This document shows, piece after piece, positions 56,634-63,356 of a stretch of 64,000 bases of DNA (positions are counted from its first letter, which is position 1; each line of letters begins with the position of its first letter). The position numbers and the translations under genes were made by a program. Below the pieces are notes generated by a model, which made no database searches, was not told where the DNA came from, and saw only the letters and a list, made by a program, of their open reading frames with translations. Source of the stretch: an uncultured Cyclobacteriaceae bacterium (GTDB lineage: Bacteria > Bacteroidota > Bacteroidia > Cytophagales > Cyclobacteriaceae); assembly GCA_943788235.1 (NCBI GenBank), contig CALSPM010000006.1, positions 172,161 to 236,160 on the forward strand. Direction: 5' to 3'.

Positions 56634-58172
56634 TTAAAAGTCAAATTTAATTCCTTGTGCCAAGGGAAGTTCTTTTGAATAATTAATCGTATTGGTTTGC
56701 CTTCGCATGTAGGCTTTCCAAGCATCAGAACCGGACTCTCTTCCTCCACCTGTTTCTTTTTCACCGCCGAATGCGCCTCCTATTTCTGCACCCGAAGTAC
56801 CAATGTTTACATTGGCGATCCCACAATCTGAGCCTGCATGAGACAAGAAAAGTTCAGATTCACGCAAGTTATTGGTCATGATGGCGGACGATAGGCCTTG
56901 AGGTACATTATTTTGAATTTGAATGGCCTCATCTAGATTTTTGTATTTAGTCAAATACAAGATAGGGGCAAAGGTTTCTTCACGGACCATTTGATGATGT
57001 GGCGCCATCTCATAAATACAGGGTTTTACATAGCAGCCTGATTCATAACCAGTACCGGTCAAAACACCGCCCTCTACCACAACTTTCCCACCTTCAGCGA
57101 CGATCTTCACGCGTGCGGTTTCATAAGCTTTTACCGCATCTTGATCTATGAGTGGGCCCATGTGATATTGTTCATCAAGGGGATTGCCAATGGTAATTTG
57201 TTGATAAGCATGGGTTAATTTTGATTTCATAGCTTCAAATTGACTCTCATGGATGAGTAGTCTTCGGGTGGAGGTACATCGTTGTCCTGCAGTACCGACG
57301 GCACCAAAAACAGCACCAGGAATGGCGATTTCAAGGTCTGCGTTTTCAGTGATGATCATGGCATTATTACCCCCCAGTTCTAAAATTGATTTTCCCAATC
57401 GAGCACCCACAGCAGCGGCTACAGATTTTCCCATTCGGGTTGATCCTGTAGCTGATATCAATGCGATACGAGGATCTTCAGCCATGGTTTCTCCTATTGC
57501 GGCGTCGCCGATGACCAAGCCACAGATACCTGCTGGAACTTCATTGGCTTCGAATATTTTTTGCATTATTTTTTGACAAGCGATGGCTGTTAAAGGCACT
57601 TTTTCTGAGGGCTTCCAAACGCAAACATCTCCACAAACCCAGGCTAGCATGCTGTTCCAGGCCCAAACAGCTACCGGAAAATTAAAGGCTGAAATAATAC
57701 CTACTACCCCTAAAGGATGCCACTGTTCATACATTCTGTGTGCGGGTCGTTCGGAATGAATGGTCAAGCCATAGAGCTGGCGAGACAATCCCACTGCAAA
57801 GTCACAGATATCTATCATTTCTTGTACCTCACCTAAACCCTCTTGAAGTGACTTACCCATTTCATAAGAAACCAATTTACCCAGAGCTTCTTTTTGTTCT
57901 CTTAAGGCATTTCCAATTTGCCGAACAATTTCACCACGTTGAGGGGCAGGAGTCTGTCTCCATGTCAAAAAAGCATCTTGAGCGGCTGTGACCACTTGAT
58001 GGTACTCTGTTAAAGTAGCTAAATTGACCTTGCCGATTACGGCTGCATCTACAGGCGAAACAGAGTTGATAGAGGTGCCTTGCGTTGGAATCCATTGTGC
58101 GCCTATGGCCGCTCCGTAATTTTCTTTTTCAATTTGCAGTTCCGAGAGAAAGGAGTTGTTTATAAGGGTCAT
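56634..58172 (-). CDS. amaB: ALDH7-type aldehyde dehydrogenase (aminoadipate semialdehyde dehydrogenase-like)
   Basis: The 512-aa protein shows the ALDH7 (antiquitin) pattern: AFNFPVAVWAWN, KPSEKVPLTA, LELGGNNAMI (catalytic Glu) and GTAGQRCTSTRRL (catalytic Cys). ALDH7 enzymes oxidise alpha-aminoadipate semialdehyde in lysine catabolism; other semialdehydes are possible. It lies between the degP terminator and the Gre-like gene. Confidence 0.88.
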   Translation of the reverse strand: MTLINNSFLSELQIEKENYGAAIGAQWIPTQGTSINSVSPVDAAVIGKVNLATLTEYHQVVTAAQDAFLTWRQTPAPQRGEIVRQIGNALREQKEALGKLVSYEMGKSLQEGLGEVQEMIDICDFAVGLSRQLYGLTIHSERPAHRMYEQWHPLGVVGIISAFNFPVAVWAWNSMLAWVCGDVCVWKPSEKVPLTAIACQKIMQKIFEANEVPAGICGLVIGDAAIGETMAEDPRIALISATGSTRMGKSVAAAVGARLGKSILELGGNNAMIITENADLEIAIPGAVFGAVGTAGQRCTSTRRLLIHESQFEAMKSKLTHAYQQITIGNPLDEQYHMGPLIDQDAVKAYETARVKIVAEGGKVVVEGGVLTGTGYESGCYVKPCIYEMAPHHQMVREETFAPILYLTKYKNLDEAIQIQNNVPQGLSSAIMTNNLRESELFLSHAGSDCGIANVNIGTSGAEIGGAFGGEKETGGGRESGSDAWKAYMRRQTNTINYSKELPLAQGIKFDF

Positions 58173-58230
58173 ATTTTCGGGGTTTAAGATATGTGTACAA
58201 ATTAAAGGAATCTCTCCTCTAGAACATAAA

Positions 58231-58258
58231 AAATCCGATTCTAATTAGAATCGGATTT
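58231..58258 (-). terminator. Intrinsic terminator of degP
   Basis: A perfect 28-bp palindrome (AAATCCGATTCTAA and its complement) with a T6 run on the minus strand, located 20 bp after the degP stop. Confidence 0.92.
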
Positions 58259-58277
58259 AGTTTAATAGAGGAACGAG

Positions 58278-59765
58278 TTACCAAGCAATGCCATAATACA
58301 CTTTTTCGCCATTAGGATAGTATCCTGTGATCAGTATGCCATCTCCTTTTACAGTATCCAAATAAATTTTTAACTCTTCTATATTTTTGATAACCCTTTT
58401 ATCAATCATAGTGATGATAAAGCCAGGTTGAATACCTGCATTTTCCCATTTCCCTGGCCCAATTTCTTTGAATCTAATGCCGCCACTGAGCTTGAGTTTA
58501 TCAAGCTCTTTTTCAGATAAATCCTCAAAAGAAGCACCTCCTAAGGTCAGGCGGTTAACTGCCTTGACCACCTCCATGGTACCTAGGCTGTTTTGTAATA
58601 CTACAGATACGTCACGGGTTTTTTGATCACGAATGTATTTGATCCAAACTTCATCTCCTGGACGATTCAATGCGACTTGCTCTTGCAATTCTGAGGTGTT
58701 ACTCACAGGTTTCTCATTCACAGCGATGATCACATCTCCAGATTCTAAACCCGCAAGATTCGCAGCGGACTGATTTCCAACCGAAGCAATATATACGCCT
58801 CGATTGACCCCTAATTTTTCTTCCTCGGCCAATTTAGCATTCACATCGCCAATTCTGATCCCCAACAAGGCGCGTTGTACGGTTCCATATTCTACCAAAT
58901 CAACATATACTTTTTTGACTAAACTGACGGGCACGGCAAAGGAATAACCCGCATAAGATCCTGTTGGGGACATGATCGCCGTATTGATACCCACAAGTTC
59001 CCCCTTTAAATTGACTAGGGCTCCGCCGCTATTCCCAGGATTGACGGCGGCATCCGTTTGAATAAAGGATTCGATACTTAAGTCATTGGCATTTTTTCTA
59101 AGGATATCTATATTTCTGGCCTTTGCGCTGACAATACCTGCTGTGACGGTGCTATTGAAGGTATAAGGATTACCCACAGCAAGGACCCATTCTCCGATAT
59201 TGATGAGATCTGAGTTTCCCCACTGCATGGCTATGAGTTCGGTTTGATCAATTTTTATGACCGCCAAATCGGTGGTTGGATCAATGCCCACCACAGATGC
59301 TTTGAAGGTACGGTTGTCATTTAGCAAGACATTAATTTCTTCGGCGCCATCGACGACATGATTGTTAGTTACAATATATCCATCAGACGATACAATAACA
59401 CCCGATCCTGAACCGGAGCGTTGTCTTTTTTCTCTAGGCACCTCCTCGTCCAAATAATCTCTAAAAAAATGGTACAGTGGGTTTTGTTCCATATTATAGT
59501 TTGCCGCAACTTTGGTACTGATGTGAACGACTGCAGGTGTTGATTTTCTGGCAGCGGTCACAAAATTGAGACCCTCAGGGACTGCAAAAGATGTTGTATC
59601 AAGCAGATAACTGGTCAAAGCAGCAGGACGATCTGTTTTTTCGTTGACGGCAGGAATTACAATAGGCTCTGGATTGGGTTGCATGAGCATAAAACCACCG
59701 AGTGCCAAAAATCCCCCCATGAAGGACGAGGCTATCATCGCGAAGAATAATTTTTTTCTAGCCAT
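58278..59765 (-). CDS. degP: Periplasmic serine protease/chaperone, Do family
   Basis: Started at the ATG 59765 (the TTG at 59786 is rejected) it is 495 aa. It has an N-terminal membrane helix or signal (KKLFFAMIASSFMGGFLALGG) and the HtrA triad His136 (TNNHVVDG), Asp166 (DPTTDLAVI) and Ser246 (NPGNSGGAL). Two PDZ domains follow (about 290-375 and 410-490). It removes or refolds misfolded envelope proteins. Confidence 0.95.
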   Translation of the reverse strand: MARKKLFFAMIASSFMGGFLALGGFMLMQPNPEPIVIPAVNEKTDRPAALTSYLLDTTSFAVPEGLNFVTAARKSTPAVVHISTKVAANYNMEQNPLYHFFRDYLDEEVPREKRQRSGSGSGVIVSSDGYIVTNNHVVDGAEEINVLLNDNRTFKASVVGIDPTTDLAVIKIDQTELIAMQWGNSDLINIGEWVLAVGNPYTFNSTVTAGIVSAKARNIDILRKNANDLSIESFIQTDAAVNPGNSGGALVNLKGELVGINTAIMSPTGSYAGYSFAVPVSLVKKVYVDLVEYGTVQRALLGIRIGDVNAKLAEEEKLGVNRGVYIASVGNQSAANLAGLESGDVIIAVNEKPVSNTSELQEQVALNRPGDEVWIKYIRDQKTRDVSVVLQNSLGTMEVVKAVNRLTLGGASFEDLSEKELDKLKLSGGIRFKEIGPGKWENAGIQPGFIITMIDKRVIKNIEELKIYLDTVKGDGILITGYYPNGEKVYYGIAW

Positions 59766-59881
59766 GTTTTTAAAATTTAGGTTCAAATTTAAAAGTAATG
59801 AAAATATAATGCTAAATCATTAACGTAAAAAATGAATCATCTGATCCCTTCCTTAACATGATTTAACAAAAAAAACAAAAA

Positions 59882-59921
59882 ATAGGGTCGGTACAAGTTC
59901 CAAAACCTATTCTGACCCTAT
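59882..59921 (-). terminator. Intrinsic terminator of hsp20
   Basis: ATAGGGTC and GACCCTAT are 8-bp inverted arms around a 24-base loop; on the minus strand a T-rich tail follows. It begins 13 bp after the hsp20 stop. Confidence 0.65.
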
Positions 59922-59933
59922 GATAAAATTGCA

Positions 59934-60365
59934 TTAATTGATTGCGATTGATTTCTTGACCATTTTCTTCTCATCCTTTGGGATGTCAATAGTTAAGATC
60001 CCATGGATATGATGTGCTTCAATTTTGTCTTTATTGATGTCCTCTGGCAAAGTAAATGATCTGCTGAACGTACCAAAATGACTTTCAATACTATTGAATT
60101 TTTTGCCTTCATCGCTCTTTTCAATGTTACGTTCGCCACTTACGATGATTTGATTTTTTTCTATGGCGATATCGATTTGCTCTTTGGGTATTCCAGGGAG
60201 CTGTAGCTGGATCTCAAATGATTTGTCAGTTTCTGCGATATCTACCTTGGGTGTAAATTTTTTAACCATACGACCACCAGAAAAGTCATCATTAAAAAAC
60301 TGATCGATAAGATGATTGAAAGAAGTAGATCTGTAAACTTCTGGATTGTATTTTAATATTTCCAT
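59934..60365 (-). CDS. Hsp20/alpha-crystallin small heat-shock protein
   Basis: Started at the ATG 60365 it is 143 aa and begins MEILKYNPEVYRSTSFNHL; upstream in-frame ATGs (60404, 60392) add residues unlike the family. The alpha-crystallin domain covers about 40-135 (PKVDIAETDKSFEIQLQLPG, RSFTLPEDINKDKIEA, GILTIDIPK). It forms oligomers that hold unfolding proteins for ClpB/DnaK. Two palindromes upstream (60453-60517) are candidate operators. Confidence 0.93.
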   Translation of the reverse strand: MEILKYNPEVYRSTSFNHLIDQFFNDDFSGGRMVKKFTPKVDIAETDKSFEIQLQLPGIPKEQIDIAIEKNQIIVSGERNIEKSDEGKKFNSIESHFGTFSRSFTLPEDINKDKIEAHHIHGILTIDIPKDEKKMVKKSIAIN

Positions 60366-60452
60366 TTTAGTAATATTTATTGTGTTTAACATTTTGAATA
60401 TCATTCTTCAGAATTTATGCCATTCTATTTTTTTTAATCAACAGCTGTATTT

Positions 60453-60471
60453 TTATGACATATTGTCATAA
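60453..60471. promoter_or_regulatory. Candidate heat-shock operator 1 upstream of hsp20
   Basis: TTATGACA-TAT-TGTCATAA is a perfect 8+8 bp inverted repeat with a 3-bp centre (60453-60471), about 90-105 bp before the hsp20 start at 60365. Its core is GACATATTGTC. Confidence 0.5.
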
Positions 60472-60488
60472 TAAGTTCATTTTTAATC

Positions 60489-60517
60489 CATAAATATGAC
60501 ATATTGCCATATTTATG
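60489..60517. promoter_or_regulatory. Candidate heat-shock operator 2 upstream of hsp20
   Basis: A 13+13 bp inverted repeat with one mismatch: CATAAATATG (60489-60498) and CATATTTATG (60508-60517) flank ACATATTGC, giving a core GACATATTGCC. Its centre (60503) is 41 bp from the centre of site 1 (60462), about four helical turns. Confidence 0.5.
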
Positions 60518-60567
60518 AATATCATAATAGAATTGAAATGACTAGAAAAATTTTTTAAGGCAAAGGC

Positions 60568-60598
60568 TTTGCATAATTAGATACTCACAATACATTTG
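60568..60598 (+). promoter_or_regulatory. Promoter of tRNA-Asn
   Basis: TTTG (60568-60571) is followed after exactly 19 bp by TACATTTG (60591-60598), an ideal Bacteroidota TTTG/TAnnTTTG promoter, 53 bp before the tRNA. Confidence 0.85.
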
Positions 60599-60650
60599 CA
60601 GTCCTTTCGAAAATCTCATGAATGATGTAATGTGTATGAAAGGAAATCAT

Positions 60651-60727
60651 TCCTCCTTAGCTCAGTTGGTTAGAGCATCTGACTGTTAATCAGAGGGTCC
60701 TAGGTTCGAGCCCTAGAGGGGGAGCCA
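60651..60727 (+). tRNA. tRNA-Asn (GTT anticodon)
   Basis: The 77 bases fold as a cloverleaf: acceptor TCCTCCT pairs with AGGGGGA (one G-U), D-loop CAGTTGGTTAGAGC, anticodon GTT at 60685-60687 in loop CTGTTAA, T-loop GTTCGAG, and an encoded CCA at 60725-60727. The 3-prime end is the attachment point of an integrated element. Confidence 0.97.
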
Positions 60728-62252
60728 TATTAGACAGGAGGTCATTTTTGACCTCCTTTTTATTTTTATTCCTCCGTAAAACCTTGCTGGCCAACATAAT
60801 AGACTTTATTTCTGGAGTGAAAATGTTGTTGCAACTCTCAAAATCGAATTTTTCGAATTTTTCAGTAAAGATGCAACCAAGAATCTTCTTTTTGGTTTTT
60901 CCATCTGCCTTATCCCAATAATGACTTAGGTTTTCAATCATTGGGAGAGTTTTATTCAAATACACTTTAAATGGACTCTTCGTGGACTTCAACCGTTCCA
61001 ACTTAACCTGTTTATCACTTAACTCAGACTCGATTCTACTCTTCATTTCGTTGTAATCAGAAGAGGTGATATCTCCGTCAAGAAATAAGTTTTGCAAGTT
61101 GGTTTGTCGCGTCACAAACTTTTCAATCTCAGCCTGAATTCTTTTAATTTCGGTTTTTCTTGTTACATCGTCTCGGTCAATTAGTGACTCGAGTTGAGAT
61201 TTATAAACTTTTACCATACCAGCAGTGAATGAAATTGTATCTAATAACTTTTTTATTTGTTCATGTGCCCAATCCACTCTATATCTTTGGCAACGTGGTT
61301 TGGTACACAGATAGTAATGATACCAGTTTTTGTTACCACTTTGACACTTATATGCGGTGATGGTTCTACCGTGTTCGGAACATTTCATAAACCCTTTCAA
61401 TGGGTATAAATCAGTTTTATCAGACTTAAAATCGAAATTTCTAACCCTACCATCTAAGTAGTCATTAGCCCTCTTAAAAAGGTCGTCTGAAACAATTGGT
61501 GGGTGTAATCCTATAACAATCTGCTCCCCTTCTTTTTTGTACTCTTTTACCCTGATTTTTCCTGTATAAACAACATTCCTAATGATATTATAAAATGTTT
61601 GTTTGGTGATATTGAAGGATTTACCCTTGTAAGGATATTTCTGTTCATTGATATATTTTCTAACTTCATTAGCAGAATAAACCCCGAGCACCATCCGTTC
61701 AAAACATTCTTTTATATATGGTGCAGCTTCATTTGGTTCAAGAGTTGATTTACCTTCAACACGACAATTACTGTATCCTCTTGGAGCAGAACCTGTCCAG
61801 CAACCTTCTATTCTTGCTCTTCTTGATCCTTCAATGGTTCTGATTGAATTTTTATCATTCTCTACTTCTGGAAGGGTTAAATATATACTGAGAAGGACCT
61901 TAGAATCAGGACTTGATAGGTCGATGGGTTGTTCTACAGTAGAAATTAGTACTCCTAATTTATCTAAAGTCTTTATCTCTTTTAGAGCCAAATATTGATT
62001 TCTTGACCAACGATCCCACCTTAAACATAAGATCTGATCAACCTTACCTTTATTCTTTTTGAGGTACGATATAATTTTGTTCCATTCGGGTCGATTAAAA
62101 TCTTTACCAGAGTAGTCTTCAGTATAAACATCTACAATTGGATAGTTATTGATCGAACAGAATTGTTTTAATACAGTCTCTTGATGTTGTAAAGAGAACC
62201 CTCGATCTGCCTGATCATCAGTTGATACCCTTTTATAGATTATTGTTCTCAT
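60690..62252 (-). CDS. Large serine recombinase (integrated element)
   Basis: The 520-aa protein has a resolvase domain with the catalytic Ser10 (IIYKRVSTDDQ) and RWDRWSRN, a recombinase domain (about 150-260), a zinc-ribbon region (CSEHGRTITAYKC, CTKPRCQRYRVD) and a coiled coil (about 345-440). Its last residues, PPLGLEPRTL, are the antisense of the tRNA-Asn 3-prime half, and the stop is at 60690. It is thus the integrase of an element inserted at the tRNA. It follows a 44-residue ORF with a TAATG overlap. Confidence 0.93.
   Translation of the reverse strand: MRTIIYKRVSTDDQADRGFSLQHQETVLKQFCSINNYPIVDVYTEDYSGKDFNRPEWNKIISYLKKNKGKVDQILCLRWDRWSRNQYLALKEIKTLDKLGVLISTVEQPIDLSSPDSKVLLSIYLTLPEVENDKNSIRTIEGSRRARIEGCWTGSAPRGYSNCRVEGKSTLEPNEAAPYIKECFERMVLGVYSANEVRKYINEQKYPYKGKSFNITKQTFYNIIRNVVYTGKIRVKEYKKEGEQIVIGLHPPIVSDDLFKRANDYLDGRVRNFDFKSDKTDLYPLKGFMKCSEHGRTITAYKCQSGNKNWYHYYLCTKPRCQRYRVDWAHEQIKKLLDTISFTAGMVKVYKSQLESLIDRDDVTRKTEIKRIQAEIEKFVTRQTNLQNLFLDGDITSSDYNEMKSRIESELSDKQVKLERLKSTKSPFKVYLNKTLPMIENLSHYWDKADGKTKKKILGCIFTEKFEKFDFESCNNIFTPEIKSIMLASKVLRRNKNKKEVKNDLLSNMAPPLGLEPRTL
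60736..60757 (+). terminator. Terminator of tRNA-Asn
   Basis: AGGAGGTCA and TGACCTCCT form a 9-bp stem around TTTT and are followed by a T-rich tail; it begins 9 bp after the tRNA CCA. It lies inside the recombinase reading frame, on the other strand. Confidence 0.9.
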
Positions 62253-62386
62253 TATACCGCTTCTTTATAGGTTTCGTATTCAATAATTGCTAATTTCTCC
62301 AATAATAACTGGATACGCGCTATATCTTCGTTAGAAATACCATTCAGCTCTAACGAGATTATTTTTTTAGACTCTGTCTTATTCAT
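62252..62386 (-). CDS. 44-residue ORF upstream of the recombinase
   Basis: The ORF from ATG 62386 encodes MNKTESKKIISLELNGISNE, then DIARIQLLLEKLAIIEYETYKEAV, and ends in TAATG shared with the recombinase start (62250-62254). It starts 4 bp after the stop of the truncated gene 62391-62908. The tight packing argues that it is translated. It is a short helical polypeptide of unknown role. Confidence 0.6.
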   Translation of the reverse strand: MNKTESKKIISLELNGISNEDIARIQLLLEKLAIIEYETYKEAV

Positions 62387-62390
62387 TGCC

Positions 62391-62908
62391 TTAAAATGAT
62401 TTTGATGTTTTAGTTTTTTTGTTTTTTGAACTAATTGATTCAGCTATATCTGCTGCTGCTTCATCCAATGATGGAAAAGGATCCTCTAATTCTTTGAATT
62501 TGATTCCAGGAGTTAATCCCGTTTGTTTACTTATTGAATCAGTTAACAGATATTGAACTCCATACCTATTTTCTTTTTGACACAATACACTATCGTGGAT
62601 GGTGATATAGGGGATATTATTTTTACTCAATTCCAGACAACCATGCCTCAAAAACAGATAGGACTCACATCTTTGAATTAGATATGAGAATGGATTTTTC
62701 AAGTGTTTTGTATTGGAAATGAACTGAACAAGTTTACTTACTTCGTTAAATTGTTTTTCCAAATGTTTGATGAGTTCTACATTGACTCTTCTGTTCTTGT
62801 CAGAAAAATTAATGTAGAGTTGAAATTGATCTTTTACCTTCTCACGAGTCATCCCAATATTCTTTCCTATTGACTCATAAATGTCTTTTTGAAGTTCAAT
62901 GACCGATA
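62391..62908 (-). CDS. Unidentified element gene, 5-prime end removed by IS insertion
   Basis: The frame reads IGKNIGMTREKVKDQFQLYI, NFSDKNRRVNVELIKHLEKQ, FSYLIQRCESYLFLRHGCLE and NIPYITIHDSVLCQKENRYG, and is open back to 62945, inside the IS end, without a natural start. The IHDSV motif recalls motif C of family A polymerases or single-subunit RNA polymerases, but I cannot assign it. The missing N-terminal part should lie beyond the IS on the far side. Confidence 0.6.
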
Positions 62909-62994
62909 TGTATACCGTCAGCAAAAAGTGAACTAATAAGGGTTAAATTATAAGAGAGTGTTTTAAACAGAGTAAACACTTAAATTTAACTACA

Positions 62995-63342
62995 ATGGGA
63001 AAGAAGAGAAATGCAAGTTCATTAATAAGTGAACTAAAAAGGAAGACACGCAAGGCGTATAATTCAGAGGAAAAGATCAGAATTGTAATTGAGGGTATTC
63101 GAGGTGAGTTGAGTATTGCTGAACTCTGTCGTAGGGAAGGCATTCATCAAGCAAACTATTACAAGTGGAGTAAGGATTTCATGGAAGCGGGCAAGCACAG
63201 GTTAAATGGTGATACCATGCGAGAAGCCAATACCTCAGAGGTTCAAGAATTAAAAGGTGAGAACGCCTCTTTAAAGGAACTGGTAGCAGATCTTTCACTA
63301 GAAGTGAGAGACTTGAAAAAAAACATTGGCTCACCCGAGTAA
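62995..63342 (+). CDS. IS3-family transposase OrfA (HTH)
   Basis: The 115-aa protein has an HTH (SIAELCRREGIHQANYYKWS) that binds the IS ends and a C-terminal leucine-zipper-like helix (VQELKGENASLKELVADLSL). It ends in DLKKNIGSPE after the A8 slippage site. Confidence 0.92.
   Translation: MGKKRNASSLISELKRKTRKAYNSEEKIRIVIEGIRGELSIAELCRREGIHQANYYKWSKDFMEAGKHRLNGDTMREANTSEVQELKGENASLKELVADLSLEVRDLKKNIGSPE
63316..63323 (+). other. A8 slippery site for the OrfA-OrfB fusion
   Basis: Eight consecutive A (TTG AAA AAA AAC in the OrfA frame) precede the end of OrfA. Slipping back one base reads AAA CAT TGG CTC and leads without a stop into OrfB, so programmed -1 frameshifting is probable as in other IS3 elements. 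Confidence 0.75.
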
Positions 63343-63356
63343 AGAGGAAGAAGTAC

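Noticed and set aside
62943..63143. 66-aa minus-strand frame in the IS
   Set aside because: Antisense to the OrfA start and HTH; shadow.
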